From assembly GCA_030745885.1 (NCBI GenBank), contig JASLNR010000022.1, positions 1 to 56,232 of the forward strand: DNA of 56,232 bases, given 5' to 3'. This DNA is from Candidatus Thalassarchaeaceae archaeon. GTDB lineage: Archaea; Thermoplasmatota; Poseidoniia; Poseidoniales; Thalassarchaeaceae. Positions 36,259 to 45,810 of the stretch are shown piece by piece. Positions within the stretch are counted from its first letter, which is position 1, and each line of letters starts with the position of its first letter. A program made the translations under genes and the position numbers. The notes below the pieces were generated by a model that saw only the letters and a list, made by a program, of their open reading frames with translations, was not told where the DNA came from and searched no databases.

Positions 36259-37191
36259 ATGGACGACGTAGTGACGATGGACGATCTCACCAACGATGAG
36301 ATCATCTCAATCCTCGACGCTGCTGAGCGTCTTCTTCCCGTCGCCAGAGGAGACTGCCACCTTCCACTGCTCGAGGGCAAGGTACTGGCGAACATGTTCT
36401 TCGAGAACTCGACTCGAACCAGAATGTCCTTCGAGACCGCGATGAAGCGCCTTGGGGGCTCAGTGCTCAACTTCAGCTCTGTCGGAACCTCGATTTCCAA
36501 AGGCGAAACTCTGTATGACACGATGAAGATGATTGAGGGGTATGCCGATGTGGCCGCAATCCGCCATCCGAGACAGGGGGCCGCCCAGTACAGCGCAGAT
36601 GCAGTAGGTATTCCAATCCTGAACGCAGGTGACGGAGCGGGCAACCACCCGACACAAACTCTACTCGACCTGTTCACGATCCGCCATGCCCGGGGCTCTC
36701 TCGAGAGGCTGAACGTGGTACTCGTGGGAGACCTGCGCTACGGGCGAACCGTTCACAGCCTCTCGCACGCCCTAGTCCGCTTCGGAGCCAGCCTCACCCT
36801 AGTATCACCTAGTACACTGAGGATGCCAGTCGAAATCGTCTCGGACCTCCGAACCCACGGGTCCGAGGTCACGGAGACTGACTCTCTCTCCGACCAGATC
36901 ACTGATGCTGACGTTATCTACATGACCAGGATCCAAAAAGAGAGGTTTCCGGACGAGGACGAGTATGCCAAGGTCTCGGGAATTTACAAGCTTTCAGCCT
37001 CTGACCTAACCGGGGCCAAGGAAGGCATGGCGGTGATGCATCCCCTTCCGAGAGTGGATGAGATCGACCCCAGCGTCGACTCCACGGATCACGCTCGATA
37101 CTTCCAGCAGGCATTCAACGGAGTGCCGACCAGGATGGCACTGCTCTGCCGAAGCCTCGGCGTCGATGTACCGAAGAAGGTGAAGCGATGA
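36259..37191 (+). CDS. pyrB: aspartate carbamoyltransferase catalytic subunit
   Basis: PyrB joins carbamoyl phosphate and aspartate to carbamoyl-aspartate, the second step of pyrimidine synthesis. The 310-residue protein has the carbamoyl-phosphate motif FFENSTRTRMSFE (51-55 STRTR), the SISKGE loop, the aspartate-side HPTQTLLDLFTI, GDLRYGRTVHSL, and the C-terminal MHPLPRVDEI loop. All active-site motifs are intact. It overlaps pyrI by four bases (ATGA), so the catalytic and regulatory chains are made together. Dihydroorotase is encoded separately at 26-27.4 kb. Confidence 0.97.
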   Translation: MDDVVTMDDLTNDEIISILDAAERLLPVARGDCHLPLLEGKVLANMFFENSTRTRMSFETAMKRLGGSVLNFSSVGTSISKGETLYDTMKMIEGYADVAAIRHPRQGAAQYSADAVGIPILNAGDGAGNHPTQTLLDLFTIRHARGSLERLNVVLVGDLRYGRTVHSLSHALVRFGASLTLVSPSTLRMPVEIVSDLRTHGSEVTETDSLSDQITDADVIYMTRIQKERFPDEDEYAKVSGIYKLSASDLTGAKEGMAVMHPLPRVDEIDPSVDSTDHARYFQQAFNGVPTRMALLCRSLGVDVPKKVKR

Positions 37192-37655
37192 CCGAGATGC
37201 GCAGGGTGACCGCAATTCGCAACGGGACGGTCGTCGACCACATCCCCGCTGGCCACTCCCTCCAAGTCATCCAAATGCTGCGCATCGACATGACTAGGGC
37301 GACCCCAGTTTCACTGGTGATGAACGTGCCTAGCGACAAGCTCGGACGCAAGGATGTCCTCAAGGTAGAGGATCGCGAACTCAACCAAGAGCAGCTAGAC
37401 AGGTTAGCCCTGATAGCCCCGGCAGCCAGCATCGCCATCATCCGCAATCACGCGGTGGCGGAGAAGTTGAAGGTCGAACTCGCTGAAGATCTAGTCAACG
37501 TCGCCAGTTGTTCGTTCTCTAACTGCATCACCAAGAACGCCCGCGAGCCCCTGCCGCAGAGGCTGCGCGTAATCAACCAAGACCCATTGGAGGTCAGGTG
37601 CTACTACTGCGGCCGTGGCCAGGACCTCGAAGAGCTCATCGAGAATATCATCTAG
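37188..37655 (+). CDS. pyrI: aspartate carbamoyltransferase regulatory subunit
   Basis: PyrI is the regulatory chain that binds nucleotides and holds catalytic trimers together through a zinc site. The 155-residue protein has the N-terminal allosteric domain (IRNGTVVDHIPAGHSLQVI) and a C-terminal zinc domain. Its four Cys lie in CSFSNC and CYYCG, with intact spacing; INQDPLEVRCYYC is diagnostic. It starts inside the last codon of pyrB (ATGA overlap). Its stop is followed 23 bases later by the stop of the convergent ttuA-like gene. Allosteric control by CTP and ATP is family knowledge. Confidence 0.97.
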   Translation: MTEMRRVTAIRNGTVVDHIPAGHSLQVIQMLRIDMTRATPVSLVMNVPSDKLGRKDVLKVEDRELNQEQLDRLALIAPAASIAIIRNHAVAEKLKVELAEDLVNVASCSFSNCITKNAREPLPQRLRVINQDPLEVRCYYCGRGQDLEELIENII

Positions 37656-37678
37656 CCGAATCAGTCCACGTGGCTAAT

Positions 37679-38680
37679 TCAGGAGGCCTCTGCGAGCCAC
37701 TGCCTCATCGTGCATGCCTGGCAGACATCCTTGCTCGTAATCTCGCCGCACTCAGCGCATCGGTTGACCTCATTCTTGGCCTCAGGATAGGCCTTTTGAT
37801 GCAGGTCGCGAACCTGGTCAATCGAATGAAGTAGGCCGTGGCGCGCGCCCGGGGTCTGCGACTCTATCCTAGCAACCACCGAACGGCTCTTCTGACGCAT
37901 CGCCCCGGGAGCGTGAGGGCACTCGCCGTGATGGATCGGCAGCCCGCTCTGGACGGCGTGAGCGTGGATCTCCTGCTCGGGAATCCAGCGCAGTGGGACA
38001 ATCCTTGGTGCGATGCCGTCTATGGGAGACCGAGTGTGTGGGGCTAGTCTGACCGAGCGGTCAATCTCCCCCTTCTGGAGGTTCATCAGGATGGACTGAG
38101 CCATATCGTCGAGGTTGTGACCCAGTGCAATCACGTCTGCACCGACCCTCTGGGCCAGTGCGTTGATGCTCTGGCGGCGGAACACACCGCAGTACGAACA
38201 AGGCATCAGTCCCTTCGCCTCGTCGTGGCGCTCCCCCATCGCGGGCATCTTTCCCACCACCTCATCCATGCGTCCGAATTCCATGTCCTCGTAGCTCAGC
38301 GTCTCGAAGCGGACCCCCAATCTCCCAGCCAGCTCCCCAGCACACTCGAGCGATGGAGCGCGGTAGCCGTCGATGCCTTCGTCTATGCATCCGGCAATTA
38401 GCTCGACATCGCGGCGGCGGCCGATGATGTCGTGCAACAACACAAGCAAAACTGCCGAATCCTTGCCCCCAGACACAGCGACGAGGATCCGGTAGGGTGA
38501 GCCGTCCTCGTGCCGCGCGTCCTTGGGCAGTTCGAGCTGCAGGCGCAATTCTCTAGAGGTGCGCTTGCGAACGGACGAGGCTAGATGCTTGCCACAGAGG
38601 TGCTGACCGCTGTAGGCCTGGTGGATTACAGCATCCAAGCGACACCTGCTGCATGGCTCGACCGTCAGGTGTGAGCCCAT
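37679..38680 (-). CDS. TtuA/CTU1-type tRNA 2-thiouridine sulfurtransferase
   Basis: This PP-loop enzyme adenylates a tRNA uridine and replaces O2 with sulfur, either at U54 (TtuA) or at wobble U34 (CTU1/NCS6). The 333-residue protein opens with a zinc-ribbon (EPCSRC, then GQHLCGKH). It has the PP-loop VAVSGGKDS near 68-73, the Cys pair MPCSYCGVFRR and a third Cys in GECPHA that together can hold an iron-sulfur cluster. GHNLDDMAQS follows, and a second CAECG...CQACT zinc finger ends the protein. The ATG at 38680 is chosen; the longer frame to 38836 is Pro/Gly-rich with no similarity. TtuA versus CTU1 is not resolved by inspection. Confidence 0.85.
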   Translation of the reverse strand: MGSHLTVEPCSRCRLDAVIHQAYSGQHLCGKHLASSVRKRTSRELRLQLELPKDARHEDGSPYRILVAVSGGKDSAVLLVLLHDIIGRRRDVELIAGCIDEGIDGYRAPSLECAGELAGRLGVRFETLSYEDMEFGRMDEVVGKMPAMGERHDEAKGLMPCSYCGVFRRQSINALAQRVGADVIALGHNLDDMAQSILMNLQKGEIDRSVRLAPHTRSPIDGIAPRIVPLRWIPEQEIHAHAVQSGLPIHHGECPHAPGAMRQKSRSVVARIESQTPGARHGLLHSIDQVRDLHQKAYPEAKNEVNRCAECGEITSKDVCQACTMRQWLAEAS

Positions 38681-38775
38681 GACCAACCCCGCAATAGCAT
38701 AGGCTTGAACCCACGCATCCCCCTCAGCGTCCCTTCCTCCGGTGAATTGATGTCCGTGACCCCGGTCATCGGGGT

Positions 38776-39021
38776 ATGGCTGGGATGGGGTCGCTGCCGG
38801 GAAGGAGCGAGGTGGGGGGCCGCGTCTTCTCCCCATGGATCGACAGAGTCTCCCTCGTCCTAACCGTGGTGGCAGCGGTTATCGCAGCCCCCGAAATCTC
38901 TTCCTTTCTCGAAGAGTGGCTGGGTGGAAGCGCGATGACCGCTACCGTTTGCGGCCTGATGATAATCGTCCCCCTGTTCGCGACCTCGCTGGGCAAGTTG
39001 GTAGTACGGCTACAGATCTAA
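38776..39021 (+). CDS. small membrane protein (81 aa, two helices)
   Basis: No family is recognised. The 81-residue protein has two well-formed membrane helices (VSLVLTVVAAVIAAPEISSF and ATVCGLMIIVPLFATSLGKLVV) separated by EEWLGGS, and short charged ends. It starts 95 bases from the divergent tRNA thiolase gene and stops six bases before the end of the convergent polytopic membrane protein gene. Tight packing and clear helices support a real gene. A longer frame shift-mate on the same strand lacks these features. Function unknown. Confidence 0.6.
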   Translation: MAGMGSLPGRSEVGGRVFSPWIDRVSLVLTVVAAVIAAPEISSFLEEWLGGSAMTATVCGLMIIVPLFATSLGKLVVRLQI

Positions 39022-39027
39022 GAGTCG

Positions 39028-40227
39028 TCAAGCACGCAACTTTGCGATGCTGGATTCGACATACCCGGTGATGCTCTGCCACGGGACGACGAATCGCATT
39101 CCGGCTACTACCAGAATGAATAGTCCGGCCGAGATTACCTTCCCGTAAGTCATCTGCAGCTCCAAGGACTCTTTGACCTGCCCGGTCCACTGGGTTCCCT
39201 CGAGAATTCCAACGAGAGAGATCATCAGGTCATCGAAGGCAAGCGCGAGAGCGGTGGTTAGGGCTACAAGTGTGATGGCAGAGACCATGTGCACCAGATG
39301 GGCGTTAACTACGTTATTGAACTGCCTCACGTACTCAGGATTCCTCTTGGTGTCCTCGGGCAGGGAGGCAGCGTACTCGAGGTGTTTGATGGCTGCGGAT
39401 CCAGATTCCAGGAAGATGAGCATCAGCACTGCGATGACGAGGAGGGAGGACGCGAATGGTGAAATCAACCCCCAGAACATCGTTCCCTCTCCTATCTGGG
39501 TGGGGAGGGGTCGAAGCCCAACGTCGACCTCGGTGACAATCGGCTCGAAGGTCAGCACCGCATGGATTGCTATGACTACGAGGTAGTATCCGACCGCCCA
39601 CGATATAGGCCTCTTCGAGAGTCCCCAAATTCCAAAGAGACCTGCGAGAACGGGGGCGAAGACGATTCCTAGGAAGACTAATTCGAAAACGAAGCCGAAC
39701 GGGGAGAAGAGCACGCCAAGGTGGTTCAGTGCCTCGTCCTCGTGACCAAATGGTAAGTGGGGGCCATTGAATACCATCGCGAAAACCCATGAGAAGACGA
39801 ACGGTACTACCATCCAAGCGATGAACACAATCGAGGCGCCCGTCCGGATGCGGGTCTGGATCTCTTGGCTCATAGACCGAAGTTGGGACCACGCCACGGT
39901 TGCTGCCACGCAAATCACCAAAGGTCCGATGAAGGACGCGGAACCGGTCTGCCCCAGTCCCAGTAGGATGTCGGGAATCAGTAGGTCACCTTGGTTGGAT
40001 AGCCACATCAACCCCCTTGTATGCTCATAGGAGGGGCACCATGAGGTCGAGGTGTGGTCCATGATGAATTGCTCGCTGCATGACCCATATATCTCGCTCA
40101 TCCTCTTGAGGAGGAGGAGGAGCGAGGCCGTCGATATGATTTGAAGGGCAAGGATCTGCCACTTCCGGCGTAGGACCGGGATGTGGAGGGTCCGTCTTGC
40201 TTCAAGGCCATCATTCTCCTTTGGCAT
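39028..40227 (-). CDS. polytopic membrane protein of unknown function in a DUF58 cluster
   Basis: No family is recognised. The 399-residue protein has about seven or eight membrane helices (for example WQILALQIISTASLLLLL, GPLVICVAATVAWSQL, IVFIAWMVVPFVFSWVFAMV, LVFLGIVFAPVLAGLFGIW and ALTTALALAFDDLMISLVGI). An external Cys pair lies in the first loop (GSCSEQF and SWCPSYE). It is the last gene of a co-directional set, starting eight bases after the DUF58 stop. By analogy with MoxR-DUF58 clusters it could be the membrane partner in assembly or maturation of an envelope complex, but that is inference. Confidence 0.7.
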   Translation of the reverse strand: MPKENDGLEARRTLHIPVLRRKWQILALQIISTASLLLLLKRMSEIYGSCSEQFIMDHTSTSWCPSYEHTRGLMWLSNQGDLLIPDILLGLGQTGSASFIGPLVICVAATVAWSQLRSMSQEIQTRIRTGASIVFIAWMVVPFVFSWVFAMVFNGPHLPFGHEDEALNHLGVLFSPFGFVFELVFLGIVFAPVLAGLFGIWGLSKRPISWAVGYYLVVIAIHAVLTFEPIVTEVDVGLRPLPTQIGEGTMFWGLISPFASSLLVIAVLMLIFLESGSAAIKHLEYAASLPEDTKRNPEYVRQFNNVVNAHLVHMVSAITLVALTTALALAFDDLMISLVGILEGTQWTGQVKESLELQMTYGKVISAGLFILVVAGMRFVVPWQSITGYVESSIAKLRA

Positions 40228-40235
40228 GCTCTCAC

Positions 40236-41489
40236 CTACGCCCCTCGCGACTGCAACAGAGCCTGCGAGAGCTCTACCTCGGGCATCCAGTCGATCACCA
40301 TGGCCCCAAATCCCGAAACCGCGGTTAGCCTGTTTTGGCGCTCAAGCTTGAGGACCTCGTATGACATCCTCGGAATTCTGCTCACAAGACGCTCTAGGTC
40401 GATGCTGCTGGGGGAAAGAACGACAACCTCGTGACCCTTGCCTGACAGGTTTCTAATCGCCGGAAGAGTAGTGCCATCTCCCTCGAGGCTGCTGATTATG
40501 AAGACGGGCGAGCCGCGGCTTATCCTAGGCGCGAGAGCGTTGGTGACTGCTTGAAGTGGCATGGACCCAGCGGCACCTACCGACGCCAGTCTGCTCAGAA
40601 TCTTGTAATGCTGCTTGTCGCCGGTATCAGGGGGCAGGTAGTCCATCTTGCTCCCATAGGCTACAAGGGCTACCGAGTCCTTGCGCTTGAGGAAGTGGTT
40701 GGCTATCGACGATGCGGCAATAGTACCCATCTCCAGCGGATTCTTTAGCACCGTGCCGATTCTACTGACCTCCCTCGTGTCGAGGATGATGAACACGTCA
40801 GTTACCGCGTCCCTAGTCTTCTGGTTGACCATCATATCGCCCGTTCTAGCGTAAGCCTTCCAGTTGATTGATCTCAGGGGATCTGTGGGGAGGTATTCCC
40901 TGAGAGAATAGAATTCCATTCCTGGACCAGGTGACCTCAGCGTGGTCGCTCCGGTGTACATCTTCGGGACGTCTGCCCTCAGCATGGCATCCTCGATCTC
41001 CCGGACCTGTGGGAAAACGGTGATGTCGCATATATCATCGATCCTCGACTCGCTGACAAACAAGTCGAAGGCGTTGCGGTAGCGCACCGAGATGGGTCCG
41101 ATGGAGTAATGGCCGCGCAGTGGGCAGCTGAGCTTGTACTCAATCTTCGTCGTCTGGCCCGGCCCCAGATTCAGGCGCATCTGATTAATGCCGCGCCTAA
41201 GTTTCATCTTATGGGGCACGTTGTCGAATATCTCTAGTTGCTGCGTCCTCTTGTAGGAGTTGTTTGTAATAGTCAGAGTCACCTCGACCAAATCTCCCTT
41301 GTAGACGTTGGAATGCGGCACGAAGCGAGTAATCTCGAGATCAGAGTGCCCTTCAATCCACCCGTTGATGGAGATGAAGGCGATGAATGTCAGGCCGATT
41401 ATCATCAGTTGGAAGTTGGAAATCATCATCCCGACGAGAATGAGGCTGATTCCTCCTGCCAGCATGATGGCGGCCTTGCGCGTCCACAT
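40236..41489 (-). CDS. DUF58 domain membrane protein
   Basis: DUF58 proteins have a von Willebrand factor A-like fold and are usually encoded with MoxR-type AAA+ ATPases in clusters thought to mature membrane or metal-containing complexes. The 417-residue protein has two N-terminal helices (IMLAGGISLILVGMMIS and MIIGLTFIAFISING) and a beta-rich domain (VYKGDLVEVTLTITNN). The DUF58 signature follows: FYSLREYLPTDPLRSINWKAYARTG (given in part), then FIILDTR with a degenerate metal site. It lies four bases from the DUF4350 gene and eight from the polytopic gene, so all three are probably one operon. No moxR is present in the window. Confidence 0.88.
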   Translation of the reverse strand: MWTRKAAIMLAGGISLILVGMMISNFQLMIIGLTFIAFISINGWIEGHSDLEITRFVPHSNVYKGDLVEVTLTITNNSYKRTQQLEIFDNVPHKMKLRRGINQMRLNLGPGQTTKIEYKLSCPLRGHYSIGPISVRYRNAFDLFVSESRIDDICDITVFPQVREIEDAMLRADVPKMYTGATTLRSPGPGMEFYSLREYLPTDPLRSINWKAYARTGDMMVNQKTRDAVTDVFIILDTREVSRIGTVLKNPLEMGTIAASSIANHFLKRKDSVALVAYGSKMDYLPPDTGDKQHYKILSRLASVGAAGSMPLQAVTNALAPRISRGSPVFIISSLEGDGTTLPAIRNLSGKGHEVVVLSPSSIDLERLVSRIPRMSYEVLKLERQNRLTAVSGFGAMVIDWMPEVELSQALLQSRGA

Positions 41490-41492
41490 TGC

Positions 41493-43148
41493 TCATTCAC
41501 CCCCCGAATCAATCGCTCCCCACTGCTTGATGCGCTTGACGATGCCAACCAGCTCGTCGGGGCGATACCTTCGATCCTCGAATATGAATCGTATCAGCAC
41601 GGGGTCACGTACCATCTGCTGCAGTTCGGCCGCGGGCAGGGCGTCGAACTCCTCCCTAGTCAGGGCATTGATGTTCCTCACTCGGGTCAGCAGAACCTGG
41701 CGGATCTTCTCGGAGCGTTGGTAGAACTCGTAGCGCCTGGCATCGCCGAACCCGTAGTAGACAACCCTGAAGACGTGTTTCCAGTCCTCTGGATCCTCCT
41801 TCCTGATCAGGACTGCCTCAAGGAAGATGAAGAGTGTGAGGAACAGAATCAGCATGGCCATCCAGTCGTTAGTGAAGTAGATCAGGAGATAGTACAGGAG
41901 GTTGTAGGTGTCTCCGAACAGCGTCGGCTGCTGGTGGCGACTCTCGTCGAAGATCACTAGGGAGTCCTCGCCGGCCGAGGTGCCGTTGTCATTCAGCAGC
42001 AGTGCCTCTGCGATGAGATCGAGCACCCACTTCCTGTTATCGTTCTCCGGAACCAATCCGAGGTACTGGGACTCGAAGTCGGGATCGTAGAGCGAGTTGA
42101 TCAGGATGGAACCGTCTGAGATGAAGTGTACCCTTCCCGAGTCGGCAGTCCTACAGAGAATCTTGTCGCAGTAGCGCACGTAGACGGGAAATGGTCCCTG
42201 TTCGTCGCCCTCAATCCCCAAGGCAGCGTATCCCCCGACGGTGTAGTTGCCGTCGTCGTTGTTGTCAAGCCACGAGTCCTGAGTCGTCCTAGCGATTACG
42301 TACCTGTGCTCAGCGGGATTGTAGGATGATGCCTTCTCGAATGCGGAAGGCGTATTGGTGAGGATCTCGTATTCCTCAGACCAATCCCAAATGGGTTCCA
42401 ATGTGAACTCGTCAATTCCAAGGAACCTGTGGGCGCAAAGCCCTGAGGTCCTCGAGTTGACCAAGTTTGCACCCACCTCAGGATCGTCCGGATCGTTGTC
42501 TAACACATCGACAACTCCGTCCTCGTCGAGGTCCCTTAAGCAGGGATTTACTTGGGTCTGGGTGCCCGGGGCGGAGGTGAAGTTGAACGCAGAGGTGGTG
42601 TTGACCCAAACGAAGTCGGAGCCGAGGGTGGTGTCATAGCTGTGATCGGCATAGAGCCTGTGATTCGTGTATTCGAGACCGAACTCGGCTGCGAGGTTGC
42701 TCGAGTAGCCGAAGTCGTCCATCAGCATGACGGTTCCACCTCTATTGACGAAGTCCTGGATGGCCACGATCTCAGAGGAGGTGTAGCCGTCGCCCTCGGA
42801 GAACTGAATCACATTATCGTCCCCGGTGAACCTAGGGAGGGAGATGGTGTCCCTCTCGACTCCGGAGACGATGAAGACGGTCTGTTCGGGATGGTCGATA
42901 TCGCTCAGAAGGAGCGGGCTGGAGACTAGTGCGGTAGTCTCGATGCCCAAATCGTTCAACTCTGCTCGGAAGGCTCCGAGGTCATTCCACTCGTCCCCGT
43001 AGGCCGACTGCTGGGTCTGGCCGGGAACCACGTAGGTCATCGCGATTGACAGGACTAGGATGACCAGCAAAGACCAGAAGGAGAGGACCAGCGCCGTCCT
43101 TCTACCCCTCCTCGATGTCAATTTACGGGACAATTGCTTCCAGTTCAT
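41493..43148 (-). CDS. DUF4350-like membrane protein
   Basis: The 551-residue protein has an N-terminal helix (VLSFWSLLVILVLSIAMTYV) and a large external part. There FRAELNDLGIETTALVSSP and FVNRGGTVMLMDDFGYSSNLAAEFG match the DUF4350/glutamine-amidotransferase-like fold often encoded beside DUF58. An acidic DVLDNDPDDPEVG insertion looks calcium-binding. A second helix near 420-445 (WMAMLILFLTLFIFLEAVLI) is followed by a cytoplasmic helical tail. A GGGAGGGA element lies about ten bases before the ATG, so this mRNA has a leader. A 12-base palindrome sits further upstream. The catalytic Cys of real amidotransferases is not evident, so a binding role is likelier. Confidence 0.75.
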   Translation of the reverse strand: MNWKQLSRKLTSRRGRRTALVLSFWSLLVILVLSIAMTYVVPGQTQQSAYGDEWNDLGAFRAELNDLGIETTALVSSPLLLSDIDHPEQTVFIVSGVERDTISLPRFTGDDNVIQFSEGDGYTSSEIVAIQDFVNRGGTVMLMDDFGYSSNLAAEFGLEYTNHRLYADHSYDTTLGSDFVWVNTTSAFNFTSAPGTQTQVNPCLRDLDEDGVVDVLDNDPDDPEVGANLVNSRTSGLCAHRFLGIDEFTLEPIWDWSEEYEILTNTPSAFEKASSYNPAEHRYVIARTTQDSWLDNNDDGNYTVGGYAALGIEGDEQGPFPVYVRYCDKILCRTADSGRVHFISDGSILINSLYDPDFESQYLGLVPENDNRKWVLDLIAEALLLNDNGTSAGEDSLVIFDESRHQQPTLFGDTYNLLYYLLIYFTNDWMAMLILFLTLFIFLEAVLIRKEDPEDWKHVFRVVYYGFGDARRYEFYQRSEKIRQVLLTRVRNINALTREEFDALPAAELQQMVRDPVLIRFIFEDRRYRPDELVGIVKRIKQWGAIDSGGE

Positions 43149-43195
43149 CGTTTCCGTCCCTCCCTAACGTACTACGTCGCGTCGAGCCTGAAGTT

Positions 43196-43207
43196 GGTCT
43201 TAAGACC
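43196..43207. promoter_or_regulatory. perfect 12-base palindrome upstream of the DUF4350-DUF58 genes
   Basis: GGTCTTAAGACC is a perfect inverted repeat 48-59 bases upstream of the DUF4350 start and 33 bases beyond the PRC-barrel stop. It could be a dimeric regulator's operator. It could also be chance, since the arms are only six bases. There is no stem-loop-plus-T-run that would make it a terminator. Confidence 0.3.
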
Positions 43208-43239
43208 GTTATGCGACCATGAACGGGTGGTGCATCGCC

Positions 43240-43494
43240 TCAACGGGAGAGTTCAACGACCGTGCCGACGTTGGCAACTTCCTCCACGGGCACGGTGAGC
43301 AGGCCCTCAGAGGTGGGCCAAGGCAACTCGTTGGGGTCTATTCCGGATTCGGTAACGACTAGTATAGCTACAATGTTGCCTGTGTCGACGTCGATGCTGT
43401 AGTCAGCGAGGTGACCGAGCAGGTCACCCGCAGCGTCCACCACCTTCCTGGTCAGAATCTCCTGGCCGAAGGTCGTTCGCATCTTCTCCCTCAA
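43240..43494 (-). CDS. PRC-barrel domain protein
   Basis: This 84-residue protein is a single PRC-barrel, a small beta fold found in ribosome maturation factors, photosystem proteins and the CdpB cell-division proteins of archaea. The conserved strands are visible in [38 protein letters not shown] (in parts) and in [18 protein letters not shown]. Its ATG overlaps the CDC48 stop by four bases (ATGA), so the two are translationally coupled. Whether it acts in division, as CdpB does with SepF in haloarchaea, or in another role cannot be told. An 11-residue basic N terminus precedes the barrel. Confidence 0.85.
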   Translation of the reverse strand: MREKMRTTFGQEILTRKVVDAAGDLLGHLADYSIDVDTGNIVAILVVTESGIDPNELPWPTSEGLLTVPVEEVANVGTVVELSR

Positions 43495-45719
43495 ATCGAT
43501 TCAATGCCAGGTAGCCCTCCAGAGCTCCTGCGAACGGACTCGAGACCGCTGGTCAGCATCGACTCCATGCGACCGTAATACTGCATCATGTCTTCGTTCA
43601 CAGTAGGCCTCACACGATCGATTGCCTGCACGAAGTGCTTCTTCGAGACGGTCTTCTTCTCGTCGCGCATGGCAATAAGGGCCGCCTCTCGGCAAACCGC
43701 CTCGATGTCTGCACCGGTGTAATTGTCCATCTTGGAGGCTAGATCTTCCAACTTGAACCTCCCAAGAGGCATGTCCTTGGAGTGAATACTCAATATGGCC
43801 TTCAGCGAGTCCCGGTCGGGGGGCGGGATGTGTAGCACCCGCTCAAATCTCCCGCTGCGCAGCAGCGCGGGATCGATCATCTCCGGGCGGTTCGTGGCCG
43901 CGACCACGATCACGCCCTCCATGCCCTCAACTCCGTCCATGCTGCTGAGGAGTTGGTTGACAACCCGGTTCATTACATCGGATCCATCCCCCGAGTTGCT
44001 CCTGCGCATTCCGGCGATGCTCTCGAACTCATCGAGGAAGACGATAGAGGGGCTGGATTGCTTGGCCTTCTTGAAGACCTCTCGGACGGCCTTCTCGGAT
44101 TCGCCGACCCACTTGGAGATTAGTTCTGGTCCCTTGATAGTAATGAAGTTCGCCTTTGCCTCATTTGCTATGGCCTTGGCGATTAGCGTCTTGCCGGTTC
44201 CGGGTGCTCCGAAGAGCATGATGCCGCGAGGGGGTTTGATTCCAAAGTGATCGAACTTTTCAGGCATCGTCAGTGGCCATTCGATGCTCTCCTTGAGGCG
44301 CTCTTTGATGTCCTCTAGGCCGCCGACCTCGTCCCAAGTGACCTCTGGCACCTCAATGTAGATCTCCCTTAGTGCGCTGGGTTCAATCTCCTTGACAGCC
44401 TCCTTGAAATCTGACATCCTGACCTCCATCTTCTCTATGACCTCAGGAGATATCTGCTCCTCGTCCAAATCGATCTCTGGGAGGTATCTCCTCAGGGCCT
44501 TCATGGCTGACTCGCGCACTAGGGCGGAGATGTCGGCTCCGACGAAGCCATAGGTGTTCTCGAGCAGCCATTCGGAATCGTAGTCATCACTGATGGGCAT
44601 GTCCCGAGTGTGGATTTCCAGTATCTCGCCCCTTCCTATTTTGTCTGGGACGCCTATCTCCAACTCGCGGTCGAAGCGCCCTGGCCTGCGCAGAGCCTGG
44701 TCTATGGCGTCGCGTCGGTTCGTCGCACCGATGACGACGACGTTGTCGCGTCCGCCCATCCCATCGAGTAGGGTCAGTAGCTGAGCGACGACGCGCCTCT
44801 CTACCTCGCCAGTAACGTCCTCCCTCTTGGGGGCGATGCTGTCCAACTCGTCGATGAAGATGATGGCAGGGGCATTAGCGGCAGCTTCGTCAAATATCTC
44901 ACGCAGTTGCTTTTCGCTCTCCCCGTAGTATTTCGAGATAATCTCGGGTCCATTGATGGAGGTGAAGTGGGCTTTAGTCTCCGAGGCCACGGCCTTGGCG
45001 ATGAGCGTCTTCCCGGTACCCGGGGGGCCGTGCAGAAGAACGCCCCGTGGTGGATCGATGCCGAGGCGGCGGAACAGGATGGGGTGCTTGAGCGGGAGTT
45101 CTATCATCTCCCTAACTTTCTGGAGTTGGTCGCCTATCCCCCCGATATCCTCGTAGGAAATCGTCTGGACCAGGTCCTGCTCCTCCTGGTCAACGGCGTC
45201 CTCCTTGATGATGATCTCGGAGTCAGGGAGAACCTGGACGATGCCCTTGGGGTTGGTCTGCACGATGGCGAAGGGTAGGGCCTCTGCGAACAGCGTCATG
45301 CCCGGGATGAAGATTCGGTCACCAGCTACCACCGGACGCTTGTTGAGCCCCCTGCGGGCGAATCCCTCGATGCCGGGACCGAACCTGACCTTCTGCTGCT
45401 TGGCCATCACTGGGCTCAGCACGAGCTTCTGGCAGGGCTGGACCTCGACCTTCCGTATTCCGGCACGGTCGCCCAAGCTCACCCCTGCGTTCTTGCGGAT
45501 GATGCCGTCAACCCTAATCACCCCCAAGTTTGCGTCCTCGGGCCTGCAGCGCCAGACAATAGCAGCGGTCTTCCTCTCTCCCTCGATCTCTATGATGTCG
45601 CCCGGCTTAAGGTTCAGGTCGTTGTCAAAAGGGACTCTGGCACGGCCATGGCCGACATCGCTGGGGATGGCCTTGGCCACCCTCAGAGTAAGCGAATCAG
45701 ACGAATCTTCAGCCACCAT
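43491..45719 (-). CDS. cdc48: CDC48/VCP/VAT-type AAA+ ATPase
   Basis: CDC48 is a hexameric ring unfoldase that extracts and unfolds proteins, often passing them to the proteasome. The 742-residue protein from the ATG at 45719 has the N-terminal double-psi barrel and beta-clam ([20 protein letters not shown]). The D1 ring has Walker A GPPGTGKT and Walker [15 protein letters not shown]; the D2 ring has GAPGTGKT and [15 protein letters not shown], and arginine-finger regions in both. The C terminus ends in GLPGIESI rather than a classic HbYX proteasome-docking motif. A 36-codon in-frame upstream extension has no similarity and is rejected. The start region is 100 bases from the divergent aldehyde dehydrogenase. 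Confidence 0.96.
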   Translation of the reverse strand: MVAEDSSDSLTLRVAKAIPSDVGHGRARVPFDNDLNLKPGDIIEIEGERKTAAIVWRCRPEDANLGVIRVDGIIRKNAGVSLGDRAGIRKVEVQPCQKLVLSPVMAKQQKVRFGPGIEGFARRGLNKRPVVAGDRIFIPGMTLFAEALPFAIVQTNPKGIVQVLPDSEIIIKEDAVDQEEQDLVQTISYEDIGGIGDQLQKVREMIELPLKHPILFRRLGIDPPRGVLLHGPPGTGKTLIAKAVASETKAHFTSINGPEIISKYYGESEKQLREIFDEAAANAPAIIFIDELDSIAPKREDVTGEVERRVVAQLLTLLDGMGGRDNVVVIGATNRRDAIDQALRRPGRFDRELEIGVPDKIGRGEILEIHTRDMPISDDYDSEWLLENTYGFVGADISALVRESAMKALRRYLPEIDLDEEQISPEVIEKMEVRMSDFKEAVKEIEPSALREIYIEVPEVTWDEVGGLEDIKERLKESIEWPLTMPEKFDHFGIKPPRGIMLFGAPGTGKTLIAKAIANEAKANFITIKGPELISKWVGESEKAVREVFKKAKQSSPSIVFLDEFESIAGMRRSNSGDGSDVMNRVVNQLLSSMDGVEGMEGVIVVAATNRPEMIDPALLRSGRFERVLHIPPPDRDSLKAILSIHSKDMPLGRFKLEDLASKMDNYTGADIEAVCREAALIAMRDEKKTVSKKHFVQAIDRVRPTVNEDMMQYYGRMESMLTSGLESVRRSSGGLPGIESI

Positions 45720-45810
45720 ATCACTCCCAGCGCAGAGTTGTCGGTATTCGGGGGTGTTTAAACCCACCAACACGAGAGTGTCACTCAAGGTAAAATGGTT
45801 ATCGGAACAG

